Part shown: one piece after another, positions 44,461-57,157 of the stretch | Position numbering within the stretch: position 1 is the first letter of the stretch | Layout of the letters: the number at the start of each line of letters is the position of its first letter | Made by a program: the position numbers and the translations under genes | Source: Congeria kusceri | Lineage: Eukaryota > Mollusca > Bivalvia > Myida > Dreissenidae | Length of the DNA: 64,000 bases | NCBI GenBank assembly: GCA_027627225.1 | Contig: CM051029.1 | Coordinates: 12,994,023 to 13,058,022, forward strand | Direction of reading: 5' to 3' | Notes under the pieces: model-generated | Database searches by the model: none | What the model was told of the DNA's origin: nothing | Seen by the model: only the letters and a program-made list of their open reading frames with translations

Positions 44461-47400
44461 CAACAAACATGATCCTTCTTTTCCTTAAGTTATGTACTAA
44501 TTTAAATTCACACCGTGCTTTGTTAGAGTTATTTCTTGGGTGGGGATAATTCCAACAATGATCCGTTTCATTCACTTAAAACAAACCGAATGCATATACA
44601 CATTTTTTCCAAACTTAAACGTGCGCTATTCTTTCAGACCATATGTTAAAGCAAAACACTATTTAAAATATACGGGTGCCGAATAAGTAAGGAAATGAAT
44701 TACATTTGTTTGGATATACTTCAATATGATATGGGTAAGTATCAAATATATATAGACAGTACCTTAAATCAAAGTACATTGTCCTTTTTTATTGAAACAA
44801 ACAGACATAAATGTCTTCAAAGAAACTGCTTAAATTAAAGGTGTAAGGATATTTTTCTAATAGATCAAAACGCATTTAATATATGCTTGGTGAGAAACTA
44901 TGTATTCAGACAATAGAGATTTAATCCACACAAAATACGGGAGGTGCAATAATGCGTTATAATATATGGCCAATGCAATAACTGCATTTAGGACATGAAA
45001 AACATTTACAAACCTCGGCAATTGCCATGATATCCGTACACACGACATTCGCCATAAGTATGCATGAGCTGATAAAGATAGAAATTGATTCCATAGTATG
45101 CATAAAAAGCCTACAATTAAAAACATGATGGAGAGAAATCAGAGAAAATAAGACAATCGAATAATCAGCATACATAATGCGGAATATTATTCTGTTCGTT
45201 AGACGTTTACCACAAATATAAGCATATGGAATTACAATTATTTGTGAAAATAAATAAAATAACATTTGTTTTTGCCCCACATGCATGCGCAAGCATCTCA
45301 ACATACTTCCAAAAGAAATAAACGCATGTAACTTAATGCTCGAAATGTAACCAGATTTAATACCTTTATAATTTAATAAAGAATACCTTTATGCTTCAGA
45401 AAATATCATATATTAATCAAATAGAAAACGTCATTGCGCATGTAAAAAACACTGACTGTTGACAAATATGCGCTCTTTTAGTTACAAATATATACTCATA
45501 TTTGTTCACCGCCTTGAAATATGCAATTGCCAATATAAAACAGGCAAGTGAGACCTAAACTTGCTTAATAACATATAGAACAAGAACAGATGTAGGCCAT
45601 AAAACGCACTGTAGACCCTAAATTATGCATTTCAATTTGTAATTTTTATTTCTACAAGACATAAGCGAACACTCAGCACGCTAATCGACATATTTCTGGA
45701 AATATGGTACACTCAACAGTACAGTATCAACTAGATGTGTCACAGACACGGATGCCCCCACCACATATGTTTGGAAACAGACAAAGGACTTGTCGCCAAC
45801 ACTAATTCTTGCCTCAATTTTTTTTTTTAATAATTACTTTATAGTAGAAAAATGACAAAGGGTAATACTTCTACAGAAATTGGTCGCAGCTGAAATGTCT
45901 TCCTTTGCGATCGCCTAGACATTAATGTCCTTCAGCTTTGACAGTTTGAACGCCATCCGCCAAACATTTCGAGAGAGGCTGAGTCCACAAAATATTGATA
46001 CGTATATATTCTATGGTGGAAGAGTGGAAAAGGGTTATAATTCTGCCAACATTAGTCGCTGCCGAAATGCCGTCATGTATGATAACCCACACATTGAGGC
46101 CCTTTTGTTGTAAAAGTTTGAGCGAAGTTTATCAAACTGTTAAAGAGAAGTTGAGTCTTCATGTCTATATTCTGTAGTAGAAAAATGGCCAAAGGCCATA
46201 CATCTGCCAAAATTTATTCCTTTTAGATCATCTACACATACTGGTTCCTCAGCTTTAAACATTAAAGCCAAATCAGCCTAGCACTTCAAAAAGTGTTGAG
46301 TCCAAAACATTTCAAGAAGTACTATAGTAGTAAAAATGAAAAATAGCAATTAATCTGCCAAAATTGGACGCAGCCAAAATTCCGTCTTTTACGATCACCT
46401 ACACATTAAGGTTCTCCAGCTGCGGACGTTTCAGTTCAATCAGCCAAGCAATGTAAGAGGAGTTCATATTTTGCATATTCTATAGTGGAAATAATGACAA
46501 AGGGCCATAATTCTACCAAATGTTGTCTCAGCAAAAATTCCATCTCTCACGATCACCCACACACTAAGGTTCTAAAGCTGTGAAAGTTTGAGCGAAATCC
46601 GCCCAGCAGTAAAAGAGGAGTTGAATCCATACAATTTCAGGACGTGCGTACGTAAGTTCGTACGACCCGACGGACTGCTAAGAACAATGCCTAATGCCTC
46701 CCAATGTGTGGGGACAGGAATAGAAAGGTAGAAGCAAGACACGAACACAGTAGGCACTACATTTCGACATAATGCTGGAATTGTGACACCACCAACAATG
46801 CAGTATCAACAAGTGAGGTAGAAGCTATATGTAGCAGTGACAGAATCGGAAAAAAATGCACTTAATAAGGTGAGCTATAAAGACACGATAATGGTATCCT
46901 TTCCCCGGATAATTTATGGCTAATTGCAATCAATAAAACTGTATCAGTTGTCAAAACATGCCTAGTTCTGCAACTCGCCATAATACTGTAAATACGACAA
47001 TGAGAGCACCCGCATGCTGGAAATAAAGCCAAATCAATGTGTTTGGGGAGAACAAATATAGAACGGTAAATAATGGAAAGTTTTGTTTAAATAATATTGC
47101 TAGCATCATAAATATATTTAACAACACATGTATGATTGGTAATTGGATTATTACTAACACTCTTTCTTTATTTGACTCTCCGCAATTCTCGGGTGTTGAA
47201 CTCTAGTGTATTGGCACCATGCTGTTGTCACAGTTTAGAGAATCGAATCATCTGAGATAAATGGATAATCACCCAAATTTGACTGACTGTATTTATGGCA
47301 TTTTATATTGCACTCCTCTCAAATGCGTTGACAAAACACACTTGCATAATGTTTAAATCTTTGCTAACCTGTAGTTGGATTAAAATATGTGATGATGATA

Positions 47401-48680
47401 AACGTCAATAATTTTAACAATCAATAATAACTAATTTTGTCACAATAGTATTGATAGAATCAACATTACATAGTAACACACACGTGCTCATGCTTATTCG
47501 ATTATTACTAATAACCATTACAGCCATTAATGAAAATATATCATTATTGCAGCTATAACAACACTGATAAAGCTTTAATGTATACACCCAGGGAAAGTAT
47601 CACATTTTTTGCCCATACAGATTTCGATTCACATGTAATAATGGTATATCAAAACTAACGATAATCCAGATTTCCATCAGCTGTTTTAGTACAACTGATT
47701 CAATCTCATGTTCCATTAATGTTGTTTGAGAGTCTTTTGTACAGCATATGGAAGAAGGTTTTAGTCTGGCGCAGTAAAATATTAAGATACCATAGAATAA
47801 AAATATTGGCTACATTAAAGTAGAAAAAGTTGATGCCGTCAGCTTACGGTTACTCGCAATTACCCTCAAAAACGAATTAAATTGATTTGTTAATATCACT
47901 AATTAACATCTAATTTGCTCCCAGGTGCGTATCAAAGCATATCTCTATGCTATCGAAAAGAGGCACAAGCTAGTTACGTAATACTTGAAATACAATACGA
48001 CTGAATACGATTTTAATATAATAAATGCATTGAGTTTACGCTATTGAAGATAATAAAACGTTAGCGGCGTTACGTAGGAAAACTACTCTGACTCTTTAGA
48101 GGGGCCCTCTTGTAAATACATTATAGCCAAGAAAATCGCATTTAGTCATACAATTATACCAATCAAATAGGCAATTCTATAGGCAATTCTGGCTTAAACT
48201 TGTTCTTTAAATCTTTGATAATACAAATAATAGTATATAGGGCATAGAACACACCGTAGACACCACAATGACGAATTATAAGAAGCAATTTTGATTACGA
48301 CAGACAGCAAGCGAACACAATCAGTACTACACTTCGAAATTATGCGTGAAGTGTGGCCAACACAATAGTATAGTATCAAAATGTAAGATATACTAATTAA
48401 TTTTATTATTATTATATACGAGCATCATAACTGTGTGTAGACGAAACACGATGTAAGTTAAAACTGAGCTAATGATACCGAACAAAGTATTTAAAACATT
48501 TGTTAGAAAGACAATATATAGTTAACAGTAATATGGATCAGTAAACGAGAGATCAAATAATGTAGTATTAGCTATTTATTTGTAGTCAAACGCTGTGAGG
48601 CACGGCAACTCGCCAAATGGAATGTATTTGTAGAGAACAAATATTGCACGTATACGCATTTCGGGAACGTATTACATATA
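44461..48680 (+). repeat. macrosatellite unit 1, long form (4.22 kb)
   Basis: Units are counted from CAACAAACATGATCC. This unit keeps the segment about 47518-48615 that is missing from units 2-5, and a pearl-like element at 45731-46716. No coding gene is supportable; short frames recur only because the unit recurs. Confidence 0.85.
45731..46716 (+). mobile_element. pearl/HINE-like element in unit 1
   Basis: Head CTAGATGTGTCACAGACAC, core repeats with GGGTTATAATTCTGCC / GGGCCATAATTCTACC blocks, tail with GACGTGCGTACGTAAGTTCG and CCTCCCAATGTGTGGGGAC. Confidence 0.72.
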
Positions 48681-49760
48681 CAACAAACATGATCCTAATT
48701 TTCTTTAAGTTATGCACTATTTTTAAATTCACACCGTGCTTTGTTAGTTATTTCTTGGGTGGGGATAATTCCAACAATGACACTTATCATTCACTTAAAA
48801 CAAACCGAATGCATATACACATTTTTTCCAAAAATAAACGTGCGCTATTCTTTCAGACCATATGTAAAAGCAAAACACTATTTAAAATATGTGGGTTCCG
48901 AATAAGTAAGCAAATTATTTACATTTGTTTGGATATACTTCAATATGATATGGGTAAGTATTAAATATATAGAGATAGTACTTTAAATCAAAGTACATTG
49001 TCCTTTTTTATTGAAACAAACAAACATAACATTCTTCAAAGAAACTACTTAAATTAAAGGTGTAAGGATATTTTTCTAATAGATCAAACGCATTTAATAT
49101 ATGCTTGGTAAGATACTATGTATTCAGACAATAGGGATTTAATCCCCGCTATCCAATTGCTTTATAATACATGGCCAATGCAATAACTGCATTTAAGACA
49201 TGAACTACATTTACAGACCTGTGCAATTGCCAAGATATTCATACACACGAAATTCGCCATAAGTACGCATAAGCTGATAAAGATAGAAATCGAATCCATA
49301 GTATGAATAAAAAGCTTACAATTAAAAACATGATGGAGAGAAATCAGAGAGAATAAGACAATCGAATAATCAGCATACATAATGCGGAATATTATTCTGT
49401 CCGTTAGCCGTTCACCACAAGTATTAGCATATGGTATTAAAATTATTTGTGAAAATAAATAAAATAACATTTGTATTTGCCTCACATGCATGCACAAGCA
49501 TCTCAACAAACTTCCAAAAGAAATAAACGCATGTAACTTAATGCTTGAAATGCAACCAGATTTAATACCTTTATAATTTAATAAAGAATACCTTTATGCT
49601 TCAGAAAATATCATATATTTAATCAAATAGAAAACGTCATTACGCATGTAAACAAAACTGACAAATATGCGCCCTTTTAGTTACAAATATATCACTCATA
49701 TTTGTAAACCGCCTTGAAATATGCAATTGCCAATATAAAACAGGCAAGTGAGACCCAAAC

Positions 49761-52048
49761 ATTTTTTTTTTTTTTTTTTTTTTTTTCCGTTCTATATATT
49801 TCATTTTCCTCGTCAATAGGTGTGTGAGGGTCGAGGGCATCCCCCTCCACACCGTACATCATGAGTATTGATAATAGTTCAACATGCATGATAAATAATA
49901 TTACAATGAAGACAAGTGCTCACAATTGCATATTAACAATAATATCATAATTGCTTAAACAGCAATATACAAATTGATAGACATATTGAAATTTTGAATA
50001 TACGGATAAAATATGCAAGTCACAATGTTCTTAACGATACAGATTTAACAAAATGTCCCATGTAGTTATTAAGTTAGAATCTAAATTGCAGAAGAAGTTC
50101 ATTTCCTTCAAAATATGATACTGGATAGAAAAGAATGATCTTGCCGCGATAACGGTAGGTAATGTTTGATTCATTTTACAATTATAAATAAACCTTTTAG
50201 TGAGAAGGAATGTTAGATTAAGAGGACTACTTGTGTTTTTATGTCCTAACATGAAAGAGGGTGCATTTATGAAGTCAGCGAATACCTCAAAACCTTCAAA
50301 CAAATCAGCAATAAATTTTTTAACGTATTTACATTCCCAAAAAATGTGCTCAATTGTTTCCGACATATCATGATAGAAAGAGCATTCAGCTGACGATTTA
50401 TAATTGATTTTATACAAAAAATAGTTGGTACCAATAATTCGGTGTATAATTCTATACTGGAACCATTGTAGCGTAGAATCTTTGGTTATACAAAATGGCA
50501 TATTAAAGATATGGTTCCAGTCTTTTAATTCAATATTTTCAAAACTGCTCGTCCATTTTGACATACAGACTGGTAAAGTGTCATTTGTTTTAACAATACT
50601 ATACATGGGTTGGGTACCTTTTTGATATTTTAAAATGGATATCACTTGAAGGGGAACAAAAGGCTTAACAAAGTCAAAATCTGCAATCGTATTCAGAGCA
50701 GATGTTTTATCGAACTAACCATATTTCTTCAAGTATTTAGTAACTACATTAGTAATACCTATGTAATGCAAGTAGTTTGGATAGAAATTATATCTGTTAC
50801 ACAGTTCTTCATAGCTATATAATTCTAACCCATCGTTGTTTTTGATCAAATCGCAGATAAAATGCACGCCATTTTCAAACCATGTTTTGAGGAATACACT
50901 TTTATTACCGATCGTTATATCAGGATTATAGAATATTGGGGTTTGTAATATGTATTTTATATTTAATGATTCTGCTTTGCGGAAATCAACAAACGATTTT
51001 AGAGTGTCTTTCCAAAAAGCATTGCCTGTTTTATTTATAAGGTTTTCTGGATAGTGAACACCACAGTTGTAAAGTTTTAGGGTGTCTATTATCATTTTTA
51101 CAATATTAATCCATTTACCATTTCCTGTGATGATCCTTCGTATCCAAGAACATTTCAACATTCTTTAATAAGTACATTTTTGTTAATTTTTGAACTCCCA
51201 TTCCACACAAAGTTTAAAAAGAGATCATTAAGCTCAACCAATATTCTATGTGGTGGATTGGGAAGTGAAACAAATAAGTGGTTAAGCACTGGCAAAGCAA
51301 TCGTTTTTATTACTTGTATCCTTCCAATGGGAGTTAATATCCTTCTGGACCAGTTTTAAGCAGCGTTCTAATTCTATACAATTTATCCATATAATTAAGA
51401 TCTATCATCTTATCAAGATCGACATGAAATGTTACACCAAGCATATCAAAAGTATGCTGGTTCCATTTTAACTTACATCTAGTTTTTATGCTTTCGGAAC
51501 TGAATTTATGCTTCCCTATCCAAACTACTTTGGTTTTGTCGAAATTTACCTTTAAGCCAGAGCACAATGTGAAATGCGACAAATCATCTAAGGTTTCATT
51601 AAGGGATTCTGCAGAGCCATCCAGGAGTATAGACGTATCATCAGCAAATTGCGATAACTTATATTCAGTATTATCGATTTTGATTCCTTTGATTTTGGGA
51701 TTTGCCCTGAGTTTAAGAGACACAATTTTAGCGCATAAAATAAAAATATAACAACTGAGGGGATCACCTTGACGACAACCACGTTGTATTTGAAAAAACT
51801 CAGATAACGACCCACACTGCGTTACTGCTGAAATGCCATCTTTATACAAAACGTTAAACCATTTTTTCATGTCAGGACCGAAATTAAACAAGGAGAGTGT
51901 TTTGTTTACAAACCTCCATGACAAGGAATCAAAAGCCTTTTCAAAATCTATAAGTAGAAGAAGTCCGGGAATATTATTTTCCTCAGTGTATTTCAAAATG
52001 TCGTAGATTAGCCGAGTGTTTTCACCTATGAACCTGCCTTTGATAAAA
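49761..52048 (-). mobile_element. 5'-truncated L1/Tx1-like LINE inserted in array unit 2
   Basis: CCAAAC is duplicated at 49755-49760 and 52049-52054. Sister units read continuously GAGACCCAAACTTGCTTAAT at this spot (55139 onward, for example), giving several empty sites. The insert starts on the plus strand with a run of 25 T (49762-49786), the poly(A) tail of a minus-strand element, and stops inside the reverse transcriptase. This is a textbook LINE insertion with known target. Confidence 0.93.
50031..52048 (-). pseudogene. dead reverse transcriptase of the inserted LINE
   Basis: Reading leftward from 52048: FGFIKGRFIGENTRLIYDIL, IDFEKAFDSL, CRQGDPLSCYIF, the catalytic FADD (51648-51637), NFDKTKVVWIG, FDMLGVTF. 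A frameshift at about 51334 interrupts the thumb region (next frame has RRILTPIGRIQVIKT). A stop and small deletion lie near 51165, before CSWIRRI. An in-frame TAG at 50715-50717 follows YLKKYG, and the frame then runs on to 50031 (WTSSFENIELKDWNHIF, LQWFQYRIIHRIIGTN). The zinc knuckle reads C-x2-Y instead of C-x2-C (CSFYHDMSETIEHIFWEC). Block order matches the intact LINE at 13457-17263, but many residues differ, so it is a different subfamily. Endonuclease is absent. Confidence 0.9.
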
Positions 52049-52222
52049 CCAAACTTGCTTAATAACATATAGAACAAGAACAGATGAAGGTCATAAAACG
52101 CACTGTAGACCCTAAATTATGCATTTCAATTTTAATTTTTATTTCTACAAGCTGTAAGCGAACACTCAGCACGCTAATCGACATATTTCTTAAAATATGG
52201 TACACTCAACAGTACAGTATCA

Positions 52223-53205
52223 ACTAGTTGTGTCACAGACACGGATGCCCCCACCACATATGTTTGGAAACAGACAAAAAGGACTAGTCGCCAACACTAA
52301 TTCTAGCCACAAAATGAATATTTTTTTATAATTATTTTATAGTAGAAAAATTACAAAGGGTAATACTTCTACAGAAATTGGTCGCAGCTAAAATTTCTTC
52401 CTTTGCGATCGCCTAGACATTAATGTCCTTCAGTTTTGACAGTATGAACGCCATCCGCCAAGCATTTCAAGAGAGGCTGAGTCCACAAAATATCGATAAG
52501 TATATATTCTATGGTGGAAAAGTGGAAAAGGGCCATAATTCTGCCAACATTAGTCGCTGCCGAAATGCCTTCATGTATGATAATCCACACATTAAGGCCC
52601 TTTTGTTGTAAAAGTTTGAACAAAGTTTATCAAACTGTTAAAGAGAAGTTCATGTCTATATTCAATAGTAGAAAAATGGCCAAAGTGCATATATCTTCCA
52701 AAATTCATTCCTTTTAGATCATCTACACATACTGGTTCCTCAGATTTAAACATTGAAGCAAAATCAGCCTAGCACTTCAAAAAGTGTTGAGTCCAAATAA
52801 TTTCGAGAATTCTTATAGTAGTAAAAATGAAAAATAGCAATAAACCTGCCAAAATTGGACGCAGCCTAAATTTCGTCTTTACGATCACCTACACATTAAT
52901 GTTCTCCAGCTGTGAACGTTTCAGTTAAATCCGCCCAACTCTGTAAGAGGAGTTCATATTTTGTATATTCTATAGTGGAAATTATGACAAAGGGCCATAA
53001 TTCTACCAAATGTAGTCTCAGCAAACATTCCATCTCTCATGATCACCCACACACTAAGGTTCAAAAGATGTGAAAGTTTGAGCGAAATCCGCCAGCAGTG
53101 AAAGAGGAGTTGAATCCATACAATTTCAGGACGTGCGTACGAACGTTCGTTCGACCCGACGGACCGCTAAGAACAATGTCTAATGCCTCCCAATGTGTGG
53201 GGACA
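52223..53205 (+). mobile_element. pearl/HINE-like element in unit 2
   Basis: Head CTAGTTGTGTCACAGACAC, tail GACGTGCGTACGAACGTTCG ... AATGCCTCCCAATGTGTGG. Same position within the unit as in all other units. Confidence 0.72.
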
Positions 53206-54071
53206 GAAACAGAAATGTAGAAGCAAGAAACGAACACGGTAGGCACTACATTTCGACATAATGCTGGAAATGTGACACTACCAATAATGCAGTATCAAAC
53301 AGTGAGGTAGAAGCTATATGTAGCAGTGACTGAAATCGAAAGAACTGCACTTAATAAGGTGAGCTATAAAGACACGATAATGGTATCTTTACCCCGGAGA
53401 ATTTATGGCTAATTGCAATCAATAAAACTGTATCAGTTGTCAAAACATGCCTAGTTCTGCAACTCGCCATAATACTGTAAATAAGACAATGAGAGCACCC
53501 GAATGCTGGAAATAAAGCCAGATCAATGTGTTTATGGAGAACAAATATAGAACGTTAAATAATGTAAAGTTTTGTTTAAATAATATTGCTCGCATCTTAT
53601 ATATATTTAAGAACACATGTATGATTGGTAATGCGATTATTACTAACACTCTTTCTTTATTTGACTCTCCCCAATTCTCGGATGTTGAACTCTAGTGCGT
53701 TAGCCATATCCTGTTGTCATAGTTTAGAGAATCGAATCATCTGAGATAAATGGATAATCACTCAAATTTGACTGACTGTATTTATGGCATTTTATATCGC
53801 ACTCCTCTCAAATGCGTTGATAAAATACATTTGCATAACAATTAAATCTTTGTTAACCTGTAGTTGGACTAAACTATGTAATGGTGGTAAAGGTAAATAA
53901 CTTTAACAATCAATAATAACTAATTTTGTCACAATAGTATTGATAGTATAAACATTACATTGTGACACACACGTTTTCATGCTTATTCGATTATTACTAA
54001 TAACCAAATGGAATGTATTTGTAGAGAACAAATGTAGGACGTATACGCATTTCGGGAACGTATTACATACA

Positions 54072-57000
54072 CAACAAACATGATCCTTCTTTTCCTTAAG
54101 TTATGCACTATTTTAAATTCACACCGTGCTTTGTTAGTTATTTCTTGGGTGGGGATAATTCCAACAATGACACTGATCAATCACTTAAAACAAACCGAAT
54201 GCATATACACATTTTTTCCAAAAATAAATGTGCGCTATTCTTTCGGACCATATGTATAAGCAAAGCACTATTTAAAATATGTGGGTGCCGAATAAGTAAG
54301 CAAATTATTTACATTTGTTTGGATATACTTCAATATGATATGGGTAAGTATTAAATGTATGGAGATAGTACTTTAAATCAAAGTACATTGTCCTTTTTTA
54401 TTGAAACAAACATACATAGCATTCTTCATAGAAACTACTTAAATTAAAGGTGTAAGGATATTTTTCTAATAGATCAAAACGCATTTAATATATGCTTGGT
54501 AAGATACTATGTATTCAGACATAGGGATTTAATCCCCGCTATCCAATTGCGTTATAATATATGGCCAATGCATTAACTGCATTTAAGACATGAAATACAT
54601 TTACAAACCTGTGCAATTGCCAAGATATTCATCCATACGAAATTCGCCATAAGTACGCATAAGCTGATAAAGATAGAAATCGAATCCATTGTATGAATAA
54701 AAAGCTTACAATTAAAAACATGATGGAGAGAAATCAGAGAGAATAAGACAATCGAATAATCAGCCTACATAGTGCGGAATATTATTCTGTCCGTTAGACG
54801 ATTACCACAAATATTAGCATATGGATTAAAATTATTTGTGAATATAAATAAAATAACATTTGTATTTGCCTCACATGCATGTTCAAGCATCTCAACATAC
54901 TTCCAAAAGAAATAAACGCATGTAACTTAATGCTTGAAATGCAACCAGATTTAATACCTTTATAATTTAATAAAGAATACCTTTATGCTTCAGAAAATAT
55001 CATATATTTAATCAAATAGAAAACGTCATGACGCATGTAAAAAAAACTGACAAATATGCGCCCTTTTAGTTACAAATATATCACTCATATTTGTAAACCG
55101 CCTTGAAAAATGCAATTGCCAATATAAAACAGGCAAGTAAGACCCAAACTTGCTTAATAACATATAGAACAAGAACAGATGTAGGTCATAAAACGCACTG
55201 TAGACCCTAAATTATGCATTTCAATTTTTAATTTTTATTTCTACAAGCTGTAAGCGAACACTCAGCACGCTAATCGACATATTTCTTAAAATATGGTACA
55301 CTCAACAGTACAGTATCAACTAGATGTGTCACAGACACGGATGCCCCTACCACATATGTTTGGAAACAGACAAAGGAATTGTCGCCAACACTAATTCTAG
55401 CCACAAAAAGTTTTTTTTTTTTAATTATTTTATAGTAGAAAAATGACAAAGGGTAATACTTCTACAGAAATTGGTCGCAGCTGAAATGTCTTCCTTTGCG
55501 ATTGCCTAGACATTAAGGTCCTTCAGTTTTGACAGTATGAACGCCATCAGCCAAGCATTTCAAGAGTGGCTGAGTCCACAAAATATCGATAAGTATATAT
55601 TCTATTGTGGAAAAGGGCCATAATTCTGCCAACATTAGTCGCTGCCGAAATGCCTTCATGTATGATAACCCACACATTAAGGCCCTTTTGTTGTAAAAGT
55701 TTGAACAAAGTTTATCAAACTGTTAAAGAGAAGTTCATGTCTCCATTCTATAGTAGAAAAATGGCCAAAGGCCATATATCTTCCAAAATTCATTCCTTTT
55801 AGATCATCTACACATACTGGTTCCTCAGCTTTAAACATTGAAGCAAAATCAGCCTAGCACTTCAACAAGTGTTGAGTCCAACAAATTTCAAGAAGTACTA
55901 TAGTAGTAAAAATGAAAAATAGCAATAAACCTGCCAAAATTGGACGCAGCCTAAATTTCGTCTTTTACGATCACCGACACATTAAGGTTCTCCAGCTGTG
56001 AACGTTTCAGTAAAAGCCGCCCAACTCTGTAAGAGGAGTTCATATTTTGTATATTCTATTGTGGAAATAATGGCAAAGGGCCATAATTCTACCAAATGGA
56101 GTCTCAGCAAACATTCCATCTCTCACGATCACCCACACACTAAGGTTCTAAAGATGTGAAAGTTTGAGCGAAATCCGCCAGCAGTAAAAGAGGAGTTGAA
56201 TCCATACAATTTCAGGACGTGCGTACGTACGTTCGTACGACCCGACGGACCGCTAAGAACAATGTCTAATGCCTCCCAATGTGTGGGGACAGAAACAGAA
56301 AGGTAGAAGCAAGAAACGAACACAGTAGGCACTACATTTCGACATAATGCTGGAAATGTGACACTACCAATAATGCTGTATCAAAAAGTGAGGTAGAAGC
56401 TATATGTAGCAGTGACTGAAATCGAAAAAAGCGCACTTAATAAGGTGAGCTATAAAGACACGATAATGGTATCTTTACCCCGGAGAATTTATGGCTAATT
56501 GCAATCAATAAAACTGTATCAGTTGTCAAAACATGCCTAGTACTGCAACTCGCCATAATACTGTAAATAAGACAATGAGAGCACCCGAATGCTGGAAATA
56601 AAGCCAGATCAATGTGTTTATTTAGAACAAATATAGAACGGTAAATAATGGAAAGTTTTGTTTAAATAATATTGCTCGCATCATAAATATATTTAAGAAC
56701 ACATGTATGATTGGTAATGCGATTATTATTAACACTCTTTCTTTATTTGACTCTCCCCAATTCTCGGGTGTTGAACTCTAATGCGTTGGCACCATCCTGT
56801 TGTCACAGTTTAGAGAATCGAATCATCTGAGATAAATGGATAATCACTCAAATTTGACTGATTGTATTTATGGCATTTTATATCGCACTCCTCTCAAATG
56901 CATTGATAAAACACACTTGTATAACAATTAAATCTGTGTTATCATGTAGTTGGACTAAACTATGTAATATTGATAAAGGTAAACAATTTTAACAATCAAT

Positions 57001-57157
57001 AATAACTAATTTTGTCACAATAGTATTGATAGTATAAACATTACATTGTGACACACACGTGTTCATGCTTATTCGATTATTACTAATAACCAAATGGAAT
57101 GTATTTGTAGAGAACAAATGTAGGAAGTATACGCATTTCGAGAACGTATTACATATA
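54072..57157 (+). repeat. macrosatellite unit 3 (3.09 kb)
   Basis: 3086 bp, deletion junction near 57090. About 95% like units 4 and 5 by eye. Confidence 0.92.
55320..56290 (+). mobile_element. pearl/HINE-like element in unit 3
   Basis: Same head and tail as the other copies. One core unit has lost about 11 bp (GTGGAAAAGGGCCATAATTC, without the second GTGGAAAA). Confidence 0.72.

Larger units (their letters stand above)
48681..54071 (+). repeat. macrosatellite unit 2 (short form, split by a LINE)
   Basis: 5391 bp, of which 2294 bp are the LINE insertion plus its 6-bp duplication, so the net unit is 3097 bp. It has the deletion junction ACTAATAACCAAATGGAATG near 53996-54015. Confidence 0.88.

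Noticed and set aside
49640..49889. Minus-strand frames with poly-lysine
   Set aside because: The lysines come from the LINE poly(A) tail; the frames straddle the insertion edge.
52049..52077. The first residues (MFYMLLSK) of the frame covering the array LINE
   Set aside because: They lie outside the insertion, in array sequence beyond the target duplication; the LINE part starts at about 52048.
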